DNA of 64,000 nt from Limnephilus marmoratus (GCA_917880885.1 OU862918.1:1674001-1738000), one strand, 5' to 3'; shown: positions 23,601 to 35,252, counted from the stretch's first letter. Notes: a model not told the origin generated them from the sequence alone. Numbers and translations are program-made.

Positions 23601-26456
23601 TAATCGCTTTCCTCTTTGTGCGTTGCTTCGTAGCCAGCCTATCGGTCTCCTCTTTGTGCGATGCTTCGTATCTATCACTCTCGTCTACTTTAGTTTTCAC
23701 TTTTCTCGCATGTGAGTGAACTGCACACAGATTCTATAAAATTATTCAAGTGAAAACTTCTTTAGGACCGTTGTGATTTGAAACTGGATGAAACGAAAAA
23801 AAGCGACACTAAAAATAGACAAACAATCTGTTATACATCTATAGGATTAAACCTGCAAGAGAATGAATGACATAGACTAATCGCTTTCCTCTTTGTGCGT
23901 TGCTTCGTAGCCAGCCTATCGGTCTCCTCTTTGTGCGATGCTTCGTATCTATCACTCTCGTCTACTTTAGTTTTCACTTTTCTCGCATGTGAGTGAACTG
24001 CACACAGATTCTATAAAATTATTCAAGTGAAAACTTCTTTAGGACCGTTGTGATTTGAAACTGGATGAAACGAAAAAAAGCGACACTAAAAATAGACAAA
24101 CAATCTGTTATACATCTATAGGATTAAACCTGCAAGAGAATGAATGACATAGACTAATCGCTTTCCTCTTTGTGCGTTGCTTCGTAGCCAGCCTATCGGT
24201 CTCCTCTTTGTGCGATGCTTCGTATCTATCACTCTCGTCTACTTTAGTTTTCACTTTTCTCGCATGTGAGTGAACTGCACACAGATTCTATAAAATTATT
24301 CAAGTGAAAACTTCTTTAGGACCGTTGTGATTTGAAACTGGATGAAACGAAAAAAAGCGACACTAAAAATAGACAAACAATCTGTTATACATCTATAGGA
24401 TTAAACCTGCAAGAGAATGAATGACATAGACTAATCGCTTTCCTCTTTGTGCGTTGCTTCGTAGCCAGCCTATCGGTCTCCTCTTTGTGCGATGCTTCGT
24501 ATCTATCACTCTCGTCTACTTTAGTTTTCACTTTTCTCGCATGTGAGTGAACTGCACACAGATTCTATAAAATTATTCAAGTGAAAACTTCTTTAGGACC
24601 GTTGTGATTTGAAACTGGATGAAACGAAAAAAAGCGACACTAAAAATAGACAAACAATATGTTATACATCTATAGGATTAAACCTGCAAGAGAATGAATG
24701 ACATAGACTAATCGCTTTCCTCTTTGTGCGTTGCTTCGTAGCCAGCCTATCGGTCTCCTCTTTGTGCGATGCTTCGTATCTATCACTCTCGTCTACTTTA
24801 GTTTTCACTTTTCTCGCATGTGAGTGAACTGCACACAGATTCTATAAAATTATTCAAGTGAAAACTTCTTTAGGACCGTTGTGATTTGAAACTGGATGAA
24901 ACGAAAAAAAGCGACACTAAAAATAGACAAACAATCTGTTATACATCTATAGGATTAAACCTGCAAGAGAATGAATGACATAGACTAATCGCTTTCCTCT
25001 TTGTGCGTTGCTTCGTAGCCAGCCTATCGGTCTCCTCTTTGTGCGATGCTTCGTATCTATCACTCTCGTCTACTTTAGTTTTCACTTTTCTCGCATGTGA
25101 GTGAACTGCACACAGATTCTATAAAATTATTCAAGTGAAAACTTCTTTAGGACCGTTGTGATTTGAAACTGGATGAAACGAAAAAAAGCGACACTAAAAA
25201 TAGACAAACAATCTGTTATACATCTATAGGATTAAACCTGCAAGAGAATGAATGACATAGACTAATCGCTTTCCTCTTTGTGCGTTGCTTCGTAGCCAGC
25301 CTATCGGTCTCCTCTTTGTGCGATGCTTCGTATCTATCACTCTCGTCTACTTTAGTTTTCACTTTTCTCGCATGTGAGTGAACTGCACACAGATTCTATA
25401 AAATTATTCAAGTGAAAACTTCTTTAGGACCGTTGTGATTTGAAACTGGATGAAACGAAAAAAAGCGACACTATAAATAGACAAACAATCTGTTATACAT
25501 CTATAGGATTAAACCTGCAAGAGAATGAATGACATAGACTAATCGCTTTCCTCTTTGTGCGTTGCTTCGTAGCCAGCCTATCGGTCTCCTCTTTGTGCGA
25601 TGCTTCGTATCTATCACTCTCGTCTACTTTAGTTTTCACTTTTCTCGCATGTGAGTGAACTGCACACAGATTCTATAAAATTATTAAAGTGAAAACTTCT
25701 TTAGGACCGTTGTGATTTGAAACTGGATGAAACGAAAAAAAGCGACACTAAAAATAGACAAACAATATGTTATACATCTATAGGATTAAACCTGCAAGAG
25801 AATGAATGACATAGACTAATCGCTTTCCTCTTTGTGCGTTGCTTCGTAGCCAGCCTATCGGTCTCCTCTTTGTGCGATGCTTCGTATCTATCACTCTCGT
25901 CTACTTTAGTTTTCACTTTTCTCGCATGTGAGTGAACTGCACACAGATTCTATAAAATTATTCAAGTGAAAACTTCTTTAGGACCGTTGTGATTTGAAAC
26001 TGGATGAAACGAAAAAAAGCGACACTAAAAATAGACAAACAATATGTTATACATCTATAGGATTAAACCTGCAAGAGAATGAATGACATAGACTAATCGC
26101 TTTCCTCTTTGTGCGTTGCTTCGTAGCCAGCCTATCGGTCTCCTCTTTGTGCGATGCTTCGTATCTATCACTCTCGTCTACTTTAGTTTTCACTTTTCTC
26201 GCATGTGAGTGAACTGCACACAGATTCTATAAAATTATTCAAGTGAAAACTTCTTTAGGACCGTTGTGATTTGAAACTGGATGAAACGAAAAAAAGCGAC
26301 ACTAAAAATAGACAAACAATCTGTTATACATCTATAGGATTAAACCTGCAAGAGAATGAATGACATAGACTAATCGCTTTCCTCTTTGTGCGTTGCTTCG
26401 TAGCCAGCCTATCGGTCTCCTCTTTGTGCGATGCTTCGTATCTATCACTCTCGTCT
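20681..26456. repeat. 277-bp satellite array, right part (about 21 copies)
   Basis: Roughly 21 head-to-tail units of 276-277 bp, nearly identical. The 1-bp length difference is an A6/A7 run before gcgacac. Variant sites include attcaag/attaaag, cctgcaag/ccttcaag and caatctg/caatatg. In the first part, variants alternate in pairs (attaaag+A7+tgcaag then attcaag+A6+ttcaag), a local two-unit higher-order pattern. Short ORFs in it are not genes. Its location relative to centromere or telomere is unknown. Confidence 0.97.
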
Positions 26457-26470
26457 GTGATAGATACGAA
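26435..26470. repeat. 14-bp inverted repeat at the satellite edge
   Basis: The last satellite bases ttcgtatctatcac (26,435-26,448) are followed, after an 8-base loop, by gtgatagatacgaa (26,457-26,470), a perfect reverse complement. The array stops inside the loop, so the boundary is a foldback junction. Confidence 0.85.
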
Positions 26471-26710
26471 ATGTTTTTTAGCAACTTTTTAACCCCCTCC
26501 CCCCGGTGATATGTGGTAAGGTTTAAGACTACCCCCCCCCCCATACCCAAAATCACGTGTATTTTTTTTAGTACAAAGTATTTTGAAATTTTCAGAATAT
26601 TATCACGAAAAATAAATACACGTGATATCTCATTATACCCCCCCCCCCCCCACGTGATATTTCGTGTTTTTTCCGACCCCCCCCCCTTTCGAGTCTCACG
26701 TGATTAATAG
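26471..26710. repeat. C-run and cacgtgat palindrome segment
   Basis: Runs of about 12 C at 26,532-26,543 and 26,639-26,651 and shorter C runs alternate with cacgtgat-type palindromes. atcacgtgtattt near 26,550 and aaatacacgtgat near 26,614 are inverted copies. Possibly a decayed foldback element; no ORF of substance. Confidence 0.5.
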
Positions 26711-27625
26711 ATGACCCCCAAGATGAAACTGTTAATCCTCTTAAAGTAAAAATTAATCTTCATGCCACGTACAGATGCTAACCCGCGACCTCCGGATTCT
26801 TAGTCGAAGTTCGTAATGGCGTACATATAAGTAATAAAAACCGTTTTCGAAGATTAAGTACATCCGTTCAAACTGTTCATCCTCTTAATTAGAAATGAAT
26901 ATACATACTACGCACAGATGCTAGCCCGCGACCTCTGGATTCGTAGTCAAAGTTCGTAGTCTCATTACTCAAGCCATCTCCAATAGGTGTGCTAACTCTA
27001 TTTAATGGTTACAGTAGTTTTTCGAGTTCGAGTCTTTGGTCCCCACTTTAACTCGCATCAGAAAGTTTCCCAACCGGGTAACGATAAAAAGCCGCTCTAA
27101 CTAGTCCGTACAAGTAGTTTGGCACGTGTTAGGTGGTAAATAAAAACACTTTTCAACGGTAAAGTACCATGACGCAATTGTGAGGCGGTCTATCCTCTTA
27201 AGTATATTTTAATCTTTATAGAACGTACCGATACTAAATGGACCTGAACAATACGACAGACGCACATAGAACATTTTTTATTTGCATTGCGCACAGTTCG
27301 CGGTCAAAACGTGGCAAATAAGAACGTACCTACGATTACCTACTAAAAGGAGCAGAAAAGTTCGACAGACCGGCACCATCCATATATACATATATGGAGA
27401 TCAACAAATAAAAACGTGTAAAATGTATATGTCACCGATAAATGGGCGTGGCTTAGAGGTAAATCTCGATGACAAAAGTAGATCCACATGGATCAGGATT
27501 TGTATGCCAGCTTCGGTAACGGATCTAAAAATCCGGCCAGATCAACAAACCCAAACGGATCAATAAAAAACTGGTGTACCGTCGCGCAAAATCAACATAG
27601 TACGAGAGGGGATAAATATATATAT
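26711..27625. repeat. Non-coding stretch with diverged ~145-bp repeats
   Basis: Copies beginning near 26,728 and 26,872 share gatgctaRcccgcgacctcYgg and the flanking aactgtt-atcctctta; a third partial copy (ctatcctcttaag) begins near 27,185. The rest shows no gene. It ends in a short (TA)n run at about 27,617-27,632. Confidence 0.6.
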
Positions 27626-27629
27626 ATAT

Positions 27630-29800
27630 ATAAGTTTTCTTATTCTGGTTTCTATATTTTGGAATTGTTCTTTCCATTTTAATTGTCTATCTACTATGAC
27701 ACCCAGATACTTTATACTATTTTTGCATGTTATTTGTAAACAAATTGCACTGTCGCATTCCTTTTTGTTTTCACATTGCGATCAATGGATTTTAATTGTA
27801 ATACTGTTTTCGACATTTTTTTCTGTCAAAGAGAATAGGATAAAATATGTTTTCTCAGTGTTTAGTGAGAGACAATTAAGGTCAAACCATGTTTTGAGTA
27901 TGTTTATATTGATATTTGCTTTACTCGTAGCTTCTTCCCATGATTTCCCTCTAGTGATAACTACAGTTTCGTCTGCTTATGATATAATATCTCCATCTAT
28001 AGGAAGAGTGAACATTTGGTTTACGTATATTAAAAAAAGATTGGACCGATGACAGTTCCTTGTAGTATACCAAAAGATGAGGTTTTGGGTTCACTTAGTG
28101 TATTATTTATTTTGACATATTGAAGTCTCTCTTTCAGATAACTTTGGAACCATGATAGCACTTTTCCGTCCAATCCAATTTGTATTAGTTTTTCGTTAAG
28201 TTTGGAATGTGATATGCTATCAAATGCCTTGCGGAGATCGATGAAGATACCAAGGCACTTTTCCCCATTGTCTAACCTTTGCATTATTGTTGATGTTAAT
28301 TTAGCAATCGCGTCTTGGGCGCTGAGATTGTCTCTAAATCCAAACTGGTTTGGGCTCATTATCTTTTTTGATTTTATGTAGTTGTTAAGTTGTTTTTTTA
28401 ACAATTTTTTCGTAGATTTTTGCTATGTTTGATGTGAGTGCTATGGGACGATAGTTGGAAATATTTTATTCGTCTCCAGATTTAAAAACAGGGGTGATAA
28501 TAGTTTTCTTACAGTTGTTCGGGAATATACTTTTCTTCAAACTAACATTTATTATATGAGCAATTGGCTTGCTGATTATCTCACGTACGGCTTGCTGATC
28601 CCCGTAAACTTAATACAGCGTTTTCAACTTCTTTATGAGTTACTGAAGCAAATGTGTAAAAACCTTCTTCAAAATTTGAGTTCTGCTCTGGTTGGGGAGT
28701 CTGTCTATTGTTTGGTGTAATATTACAAGCAAGATTAGAGCCTACATTTGTAAAATAATCGTTAAAAATATTACCACAAAGTTTTGGATTTTTTCGGTGT
28801 CGATGTTGATTCCTCGATGAGTAATTTTATTTGGTAATTTTTGTTTTGTGCTTTTGTTGGATATTGTATTGATGATTTTCCAGAACTCTTTGCTGTCTTG
28901 GCCAGCATTTTTTTATTTTATTACGAAAATATTTTTCTTTTGTCAGTCTAATTAAAAGCACAAGTTTGTTTCGGTATTTCTTGTAGAAAGTGGCAATTTT
29001 TTCATCATTTGGGAATTTTTTACAAGGTGGTAGTATTTTTCTTTATTTCTGATTGAAATCACAAGTCCAAGGGTTATCCATGGCTTTATTAATCTGTACT
29101 TAGATTTTGGTTTAGAAACAATTATTTGTGTGGATAGGTTTATGTGGTTTTGGAAAACTGTTTCGAAATTCTCAGCACAGGTATTTGGATTTTCCGATTC
29201 AAATATTGATGCCCAGGTTTCCATTTTAAGATTTGTTCTTAAAATTTCCATATTTAAATTTTTTTTTCATATTTTCTTTTGTCAGTTGTGTTAGAGTTGG
29301 TACTTCTTTTATCAATGTTGGTAACAAATATATGGTGTAGTGATCGGTTGTGCTGGTTTTACATAATATTGACATATTTTTTTCATTGTTATTTGAGTTG
29401 CACCATATGTGATCAATGCAGGAAGGAATTTGTCCGCTGACATTCTATGTTGGATTATGTAAGATTTATAGTTTAGCGATGTCATTACATTTATGTAGTC
29501 TTCCTTTATATTACCTCTTACCTCTTTCAAAATGTTCAGGTTAAAATCGCCTGTGACAATGTTACAGGTACCTTTTAGTTGTAGCAATAATTGTTCCAAT
29601 TCTATAATGAAACTGTTTGGATTTGATCCGTGTGTGCGGAAGATAGCTTTAATATTGTATATAACTTCATTTACTTTTAAGTTCAGTTTTAGACAGTTTG
29701 CTAGCTTCATGTTGATTTCAGTGATTGTGACGTTATTGTGTTTATTTACAGCGCCCTTGAGGTGATTTCTCACAAAAACGGCGCTATATAAATTAGCCAA
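27630..29800 (-). pseudogene. Decayed Jockey-superfamily LINE
   Basis: On the minus strand, from high to low coordinates: an AP-endonuclease fragment with GDFNLNIL (29,312-29,800); a linker with KPWITLGLVISIRNK (28,952-29,251); RT fingers/palm with QFGFRDNLSAQDA, FIDLRKAFDSISHSKL and GILQGTVIGPIFF (28,030-28,404); the position of YADD, which now reads stop-ADE (about 27,975-27,990); and a C-terminal YLGVIVDRQLKW segment near 27,690. Frameshifts and stops separate the parts, so it is dead. The copy ends at a (TA)n tract. The clade within the Jockey/CR1 group is not settled. Confidence 0.85.
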
Positions 29801-29911
29801 ATATTATTATTATTATTTAAGATGAAAACAGCAATACAACAGTTCTTATTAATATGCGTTGTGGACGAATAATATGTATAGTTAGGGATAGGGATATACC
29901 AGTAATAATAC

Positions 29912-29934
29912 CCGCCTCCCAAATTGGGAGGCGG
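29912..29934. repeat. 9-bp-stem hairpin
   Basis: ccgcctccc, loop aaatt, gggaggcgg: a perfect hairpin just upstream of a dispersed hairpin repeat, perhaps part of the same element. Confidence 0.8.
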
Positions 29935-30019
29935 TTAGGGTACCGCCGCCCCGGGACCATTTATTGGAAAATCAACACTTCTTCCATAGGTCACCTTAAA
30001 TGGTTCGCTGTGTTTGGTG

Positions 30020-30325
30020 ACTTTGCAGGGGTGCCCGGGTTCATGGCTGAGGTTTGTCCAGGTCTTGGCGGCCTGTCTGCTCCGTGGTGTGCAGGATCGG
30101 GAGAAACTGGTTGAGGGAGGTCTCTTATCCTCTCTTATCGCCCTATGGCCTTGCACCGCGGTTGGAGGGATGGATTCATACGTCCGTTATGCCTGGATGC
30201 ACTGAACCCCCGATTCCTACCCACCCTTCAAACACATTTCCTTCCCAGAACTGCCTCTCCTTCCTTTCATGACAAAGGCCCTGCGGGAAATTATTTTCCT
30301 CGGGGCCTCCTATGCGGGACTAAGG
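30020..30325 (+). repeat. Dispersed GC-hairpin repeat, copy 1
   Basis: Shares gtgcccgggttcatgg, aggtcttgg, a cactgaacccc-gattcctaccc block, ttccttcccagaact and ggccctg...cctcggggcctcct with 39,098-39,330, and the terminal part with 48,361-48,430 in reverse. Small ORFs in it differ between copies, so it is probably a non-autonomous element or the 3' part of a larger one. Confidence 0.7.
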
Positions 30326-30523
30326 TGAAAAAATTATAAATAATTATTTTTTCACAAACTTCAATTTTATTTTATTTCAATTAACACGTGTATTTAAGAA
30401 TATTGTGATTGTAAACGCAATTAAAATACTCAATTAATGAGGTTCTTCCTTTATAATGTATGTGTTGATTATTGACAAATTTTTGTTCTCGTAAAGCAGT
30501 AATATCAAAAAATTTGTAATGCT

Positions 30524-30612
30524 ACGAATACGAATACGAATACGAATATTCGTATTCGCCGAATAGTAGACATTTGCCGAATATTCGTATTGGGCCAATA
30601 AATATTTACGAA
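30524..30612. repeat. cgaata hexanucleotide repeat, left
   Basis: Four near-perfect acgaat units followed by the inverted attcgtattcgcc and a cgaatagtag stretch. A related segment lies at 35,515-35,592 in the opposite sense, so the two could be inverted ends of an older host element. Confidence 0.6.
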
Positions 30613-31088
30613 TACGATTACTTTAAAAAAAAACTTTTGTATGCATCTCCGTTTGATTATACCGTGTGTCCCGCACTTCTGTATCCGAACGCTATAGCCG
30701 CAATGACAATACGCGATGTGGAATTCAGGGAAATTCCCTATTGCAATGCCACAAACTTACCTGTGCCAGCGGTGGTATCGCTGGTGGTGAACAAATATGT
30801 TATAGAAATGTCAAAATGTCTATGTATAAATTGTAGTTCCAATTTTTGCCACCGGCAAAGATAAGTTTGTGGTACTGTACCATGAGCCTCGATTTTTTTC
30901 ATTTAATAAGCGTTCTTTTTCTTAGTAGTTTCAGTATTTGACAGTCGAAAGCACCGGTCAAGTGTGCAAGTATATTGTAAATTGTATAATTGCAATTATG
31001 TGTGTTAGCTGCGAAGTAAAGGGAACTTAATTTAATTTTTTTTTTTTTTTTTTTTCATAAGAAGCAATTACTTTGTGGTTAGACATTA
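30613..31088. other. Unclassified segment with imperfect inverted repeat
   Basis: No gene recognised. Short blocks around cacaaacttacctgtgccagcggtgg (near 30,750) reappear in reverse near 30,848-30,876 (ccaccggcaaagataagtttgtgg), suggesting a small foldback element. A T run sits near 31,035-31,055. Confidence 0.35.
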
Positions 31089-31090
31089 TA

Positions 31091-31153
31091 TTATAAAAAA
31101 TAAAACAAACACTTTGTATTTAACCACGAATTTATTATTTTATATATCAACCG
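31091..31153 (+). repeat. Penelope terminal inverted repeat, left copy
   Basis: AT-rich stretch ending in tatatatcaaccg, reverse-complementary to 35,253-35,310 apart from an insertion of a few bases (acactttg). Confidence 0.75.
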
Positions 31154-31434
31154 GTTTCGCTATAACCTAGCTTCTTCAGGATATAATAATAACTAAATAT
31201 TAAGATAGAGTGATCAGGTATATATAATGAGCGACAGAGGGAGAAAGAACATATTTAGACAGAGACAAAGTATTTGAAAGCGGTACAATAGATAATCAAT
31301 TAGAGGGAGGGAGACAACAATACATATCAAGGACTGGGATGGATTGAAGGGAACAAGTTAAAGATAGGGCTATAGGCTGTATTTTTTTGATTAGATAAAT
31401 TTATTTGATTATTTAGTAGGAATTCTGACATATT

Positions 31435-31438
31435 AGTA
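31435..31438. repeat. Target-site duplication agta, left copy
   Basis: agta precedes the TG of the gypsy LTR at 31,439; the same four bases follow at 33,684-33,687. Confidence 0.55.
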
Positions 31439-31544
31439 TGTTATGAAGCAATTCTTAAAAATGTATTATTCCGTCAAGTACTTTAAAAAAATGATAATGT
31501 TGGCGACACTCTCAGGATTTTTGGTGTCTAGGCGAGGCGCGAGA
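31439..31544 (+). repeat. Truncated 5' LTR (106 bp) of the deleted gypsy element
   Basis: Identical over 106 bp to 33,278-33,383, then diverges abruptly into integrase coding sequence. The identity indicates that the insertion, and therefore the deletion, is recent. Confidence 0.85.
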
Positions 31545-32351
31545 GGCCTATCATGTGTAGACGTTTTTTCTAAATTTACATGGCTATTTCCGCTGCGCAA
31601 TGGCACCGCGAGAAGCATAATAAAAATCTTAGAAGAAAACATCTTTCTTGTTCACGGCGTACCACGAACTATCGTCTGTGATAATGGTCGTCAATTTGTT
31701 TTGAAAGAATTTAAAGAATTACTTAATAGTTATAACATGCCGCCACCATTTTACAATTCATCTTATACGCCTCAAAACAACGTAGTCGAACGTTATAATC
31801 AAACCCTGGGCACGGCGTTATCCATCTTAGTTGAATCAGACCACCGAAACTGGTCTAAATTTCTTCCGCAAGTTCAATCAGCGATGAATAACACGGTAAA
31901 CTGCGCTACAGGTTATACACCTTATTTTCTGATGCATGGTCGGGAGCAGATACTAGACGGTGATCTACACCGTAATCCAATAGCGGATGAGGAAACCAGT
32001 TCGCAAATTGGTGCTCAACCTAAAGTTTATGCACAGAAATTGGAAGAGTTGTCGTCGGTTTATGAGCAAGTCTCGAATGCTCTTCTTAAAGCTTTTCAAA
32101 AAGGAGCTGACCATTACAACCTGCGCAGAAAACACATTACCTATCAGGTTGGTGATGTGGTGTGGCGGAGGAATTTTGCGCAATCTAACGCATTGAATTA
32201 TTTTGCACAAAAATTGGCACCCCGGTTTGTTCAGAACGTGGTAGTAAAGAAAAAATCCAACTTAATTTATACACTTGCAGACTTAAACGGAAAAGTTGCG
32301 GGTGATTTTCATGTGAAAGATATAGTAAAATCAAATAATATACCGGTATAG
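31545..32351 (+). pseudogene. Gypsy integrase fragment
   Basis: The frame runs from within the LTR (ATG 31,443) to a stop at 32,351, but only the part from about 31,545 is real integrase: VDVFSKFTWLFPL, VCDNGRQF (second catalytic Asp), NNVVERYNQ (catalytic Glu) and a C-terminal GPY-like module (QKLAPRFVQN...HVKDIVK). The first catalytic Asp and the zinc finger are deleted, so it cannot be active. It is closely related to the integrase at 57,752-59,152. Confidence 0.88.
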
Positions 32352-33261
32352 TCTTATTGTGGCAATACTTCGGAGGGTCTGGCCATCCCTACCGAGTACT
32401 GCAAATTATCATATCTGTTAGTTAATATTTGATGCTTGGGAGTTTTAACCCGGCCTGATCAACCGAGTTGAAACGACCCGACATGCTGACAGTCTTTTCT
32501 CCTGTCTACTAAAAAAAAAAATTATTTGGCACCATCCGATGCGGTGGTTGTACATTTTTAAAATTACCTTTACAATGTATAATTGTTGTTGGTTAAATAT
32601 TATTCACCCAAGGACCGAGTTAGTTAGAATAGATAGAGTTTATTCAAAGTGTGTTGTGATCTCCAACGGAGAAGTAGACTCAGTGAAAAGTGAGGGTTGG
32701 CTTGCCTCCCTAATAATAAAGAAAAAGTGATGCCTGATTGGCCTAATCACCCTATTTATGGGTCAGTGAAGCTTTAATGCTAAGTTGTATAGATGTGTTG
32801 AGAAGGAGATTATATATATTTATTTTTATACCTATAAGTTTTCATACAATTTATGTTCAAATATGTTTTCTGTTGTAGATGTAACGCTAACGGCAGTCTT
32901 CGACATTCGTCAATTTCTCATCACCCGGTATTCCAATACTGTGGGTGCTTGCTGACTCCGTTCACGTAACATCTGCTTAAATTTGTAATTAAGCTACTTT
33001 TATCTTAAATTATCTTTAAGTTCGAGAATGGCTGCATCGCAGGCTCAACCATTCGGCTACACGCTCGATGGGTGCGATTGGAGCTGCGGCACACCCATTT
33101 TTCGTAAGTTTTGTTATCCGTTAGTAAATAAGTTTTATTTTCCAAATTATGATGCTCGTTTATAATGGTTGAATGTTTGTTTTTGTTACTCCTCGGGACC
33201 AGTCTAGCCAGTATAGGTTTATATAGGTGTTTTTCAATATTGTTTGAGGGCAAACATTTTC
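32352..33261 (+). other. 3' non-coding part of the deleted gypsy element
   Basis: About 0.9 kb between integrase stop and polypurine tract; no env-like ORF and only short accidental frames. Confidence 0.5.
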
Positions 33262-33274
33262 GAGGGAAGGGGGG
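33262..33274 (+). promoter_or_regulatory. Polypurine tract
   Basis: GAGGGAAGGGGGG, 3 nt before the LTR start TGTTATG at 33,278. Confidence 0.7.
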
Positions 33275-33277
33275 TAT

Positions 33278-33683
33278 TGTTATGAAGCAATTCTTAAAAA
33301 TGTATTATTCCGTCAAGTACTTTAAAAAAATGATAATGTTGGCGACACTCTCAGGATTTTTGGTGTCTAGGCGAGGCGCGAGAGGGCGTTGTTCCGGTTC
33401 CGCACACTTTGATTTCGAAGCGACAAGAGCGGCCCGCTTTGGAATCGACGAGTCACAAATTGCGAGTAAAATGTGCTAATTGTACGAAAAAGAATTTAAG
33501 AAAGTATACGCGGGCGACAATGGATTTTTAGTGAAATCTTATTAATGGTTTTCAAAGAAAAACCCTCAAAAATCGCGAGTGAGATCGTGTTTAATCGAGT
33601 CGGGAATAATTCGGCGGCATGTTATTGCGGCCGGGGCTCACAAAGAGTAATCGGGAGTGAGCAGAGCCATCCTGTCGGTAACA
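33278..33683 (+). repeat. 3' LTR of the deleted gypsy element (about 406 bp)
   Basis: Starts TGTTA and ends TAACA, the usual inverted ends, with agta after it. The right border rests on these two coincidences because the left LTR is truncated; a longer LTR cannot be excluded. Confidence 0.6.
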
Positions 33684-33687
33684 AGTA
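33684..33687. repeat. Target-site duplication agta, right copy
   Basis: Matches 31,435-31,438; supports the LTR end at 33,683. Confidence 0.55.
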
Positions 33688-34349
33688 GTGTACGCTGGCA
33701 ATAATCATTTTCCCGCGGCCGACAATTCCGTGGTGCTCGCCATTTTTGGAGAACTCGCGCCGTAAAGGAGTAAGAGTGTCGCCACCATTTGCAATAGGAC
33801 CGATAGTCAGGAGAGGTTCATGGGTCCCCACCATCGGTGATCGTTCGGCTCCAGAGCCGAGGCCAGGAGAGGAAGCAGGAGGATCGGCATCCCGCGGAGG
33901 GTCATAGGATTCCGCCTGCCACAGTCGAGCGGAGTTTTACCGATTGATGGAGAGAGTTTGGGCCTCCCAATCGGTGGAAATTCACACCAGGCGTCTCCGG
34001 GAGAGGCCACAAGGGCCTCCAACTCGCAGCTGCAGTCCGGGGGGGGGTAAATTGGTAGATAGTTAGAATTAGGTCGATTCAAGGTCCCGGGTGAGTCCTT
34101 TTTATATGTCATTTATTAACAGTTATTCCTTTAAACAATATACTTTGCTTATGTTCATTTAAAAGTGGGTTTTAATGGCAATAGCCCAACACCCCACTCC
34201 TTTCCAAGGATGATACATTAGGAATGCCCACGCCGTGAAGGGTGAGTCTCATGCTTGCCGCAGATTGACATTCTTCGACTGTATAGTCGAATCAAAGTTG
34301 ATTTGGGGTGAGCGGAGGTGAGATGAAGTATTTGATTGGCATCTGCGCC
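33688..34349. other. Unclassified GC-richer segment
   Basis: Lies between the gypsy LTR and the Penelope ORF stop. Richer in G and C than its surroundings, with a G9 run near 34,040. Could be Penelope 3' untranslated DNA or a separate insertion; no ORF with recognisable homology. Confidence 0.3.
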
Positions 34350-35215
34350 TTACAGATTTTCAATACTTCGTTTGTATGGAAACACTATGATATGAAACAA
34401 AAATACGATTACAATATAACAAGTATTTAAAGATTTTCTAATTTCTAAGGCTTCTAGGTTATCTAATCTAATACCAATATTGTTTTTATGTAACATGCAC
34501 GTTCCTGAAATTTTATTAAAACTGTGGTCTGCTGAGATTAAGTGATTTGCAAGCTCAGAGAAACCCTTTCCATTCAAACAGCGTAAATGTTCTGTTACCC
34601 TAATATTGACATTTCGTGCTGTTTTACCAATATAAAAAGCGGGGCAATAATTACAGGTAAGTTTATAGATACCCGAATGAGATAAACTATCTTCTTTATC
34701 TTTAGTATTGATTAAAAAATTTCCGAGGTTATTATTTGTGTAAAAGGCCGGTTTGATGTCTACAGGAAGGTTCTTAACGCTTAGGTTAGAAAAATAATTT
34801 ATATATAAAATCCTACGCCAATTATATTTTTGAGTAACATTATTGATGGTCGGGCTACTTTTATAAAGGAATTTATTAGTAGCTATTTGTTTTTGTTTCT
34901 TATTGAGTATTTTAGTAACTAATTCCGGGTCATAGCCATTATTAGACGCTATTTGCTTAATAAGAGATAATTCTTTTGAAAAATTAAGGTTAGACAGTGG
35001 CACAGAAACTAATCTGTGTACCATTGAATGAAAGGCTGAGTGTTTATGACTGATTGGGTGATTAGATGTATTGTGGATGGTTATGTCTGTGTAGGTTGGT
35101 TTGCGGTAAATATTGAAATCAAGTCTATTATTTGACAAAGAGAGTGTAAGGTCCAGAAAATTTAAAGAAGCATTAATACCTATTTCCAAGGTGAACTTTA
35201 TTTGGGTGTGAAATT
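34350..35215 (-). pseudogene. Penelope-like RT C terminus plus GIY-YIG endonuclease
   Basis: About 288 residues of real homology. First the RT thumb region typical of Penelope elements (LNFLDLTLSL...FNIYRKPTYTDI...HKHSAFHSMVHRL), then a linker, then GIY-YIG nuclease: SGIYKLTCNYCPAFYIGKTARNVNIRVTEHL, with the CX2C before YIG and the catalytic Arg, ending near LDNLEALEIRK. Penelope proteins use the nuclease to nick target DNA for primed reverse transcription. The RT catalytic palm is missing because the copy is 5'-truncated. The frame has no internal stop, so it is fairly young. Confidence 0.9.
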
Positions 35216-35252
35216 TCACACACAAAAACAAAAACAAAAAAATCACACCCAT

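Larger units (their letters stand above)
31439..33683 (+). mobile_element. Internally deleted Ty3/gypsy element
   Basis: Starts with TGTTATGAAG, repeated at 33,278. The first LTR is cut after 106 bp and joined directly to mid-integrase; the second LTR is followed by agta. A polypurine tract (33,262-33,274) precedes the second LTR. Everything from the rest of the 5' LTR through gag, protease, RT and RNase H is missing. It sits inside the Penelope-like element. Confidence 0.75.

Noticed and set aside
20681..26456. Regular direct repeats resembling a CRISPR array
   Set aside because: The whole 277-bp unit repeats without unique spacers, and the surroundings are eukaryotic transposons; this is a satellite.
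27696..28052. 118-codon plus-strand ORF
   Set aside because: It is the antisense shadow of a LINE RT region that reads correctly on the minus strand.
29854..30339. Several overlapping 60-86 codon ORFs
   Set aside because: They overlap in different frames across a dispersed hairpin repeat and are not kept in the other copies.
30574..30864. 96-codon plus-strand ORF as a gene
   Set aside because: It begins in the hexanucleotide repeat and has no recognisable domain; the region looks like a foldback repeat.
33005..34112. Minus-strand ORFs of 70-101 codons
   Set aside because: They cross the gypsy LTR border and GC-rich DNA with no recognisable homology.
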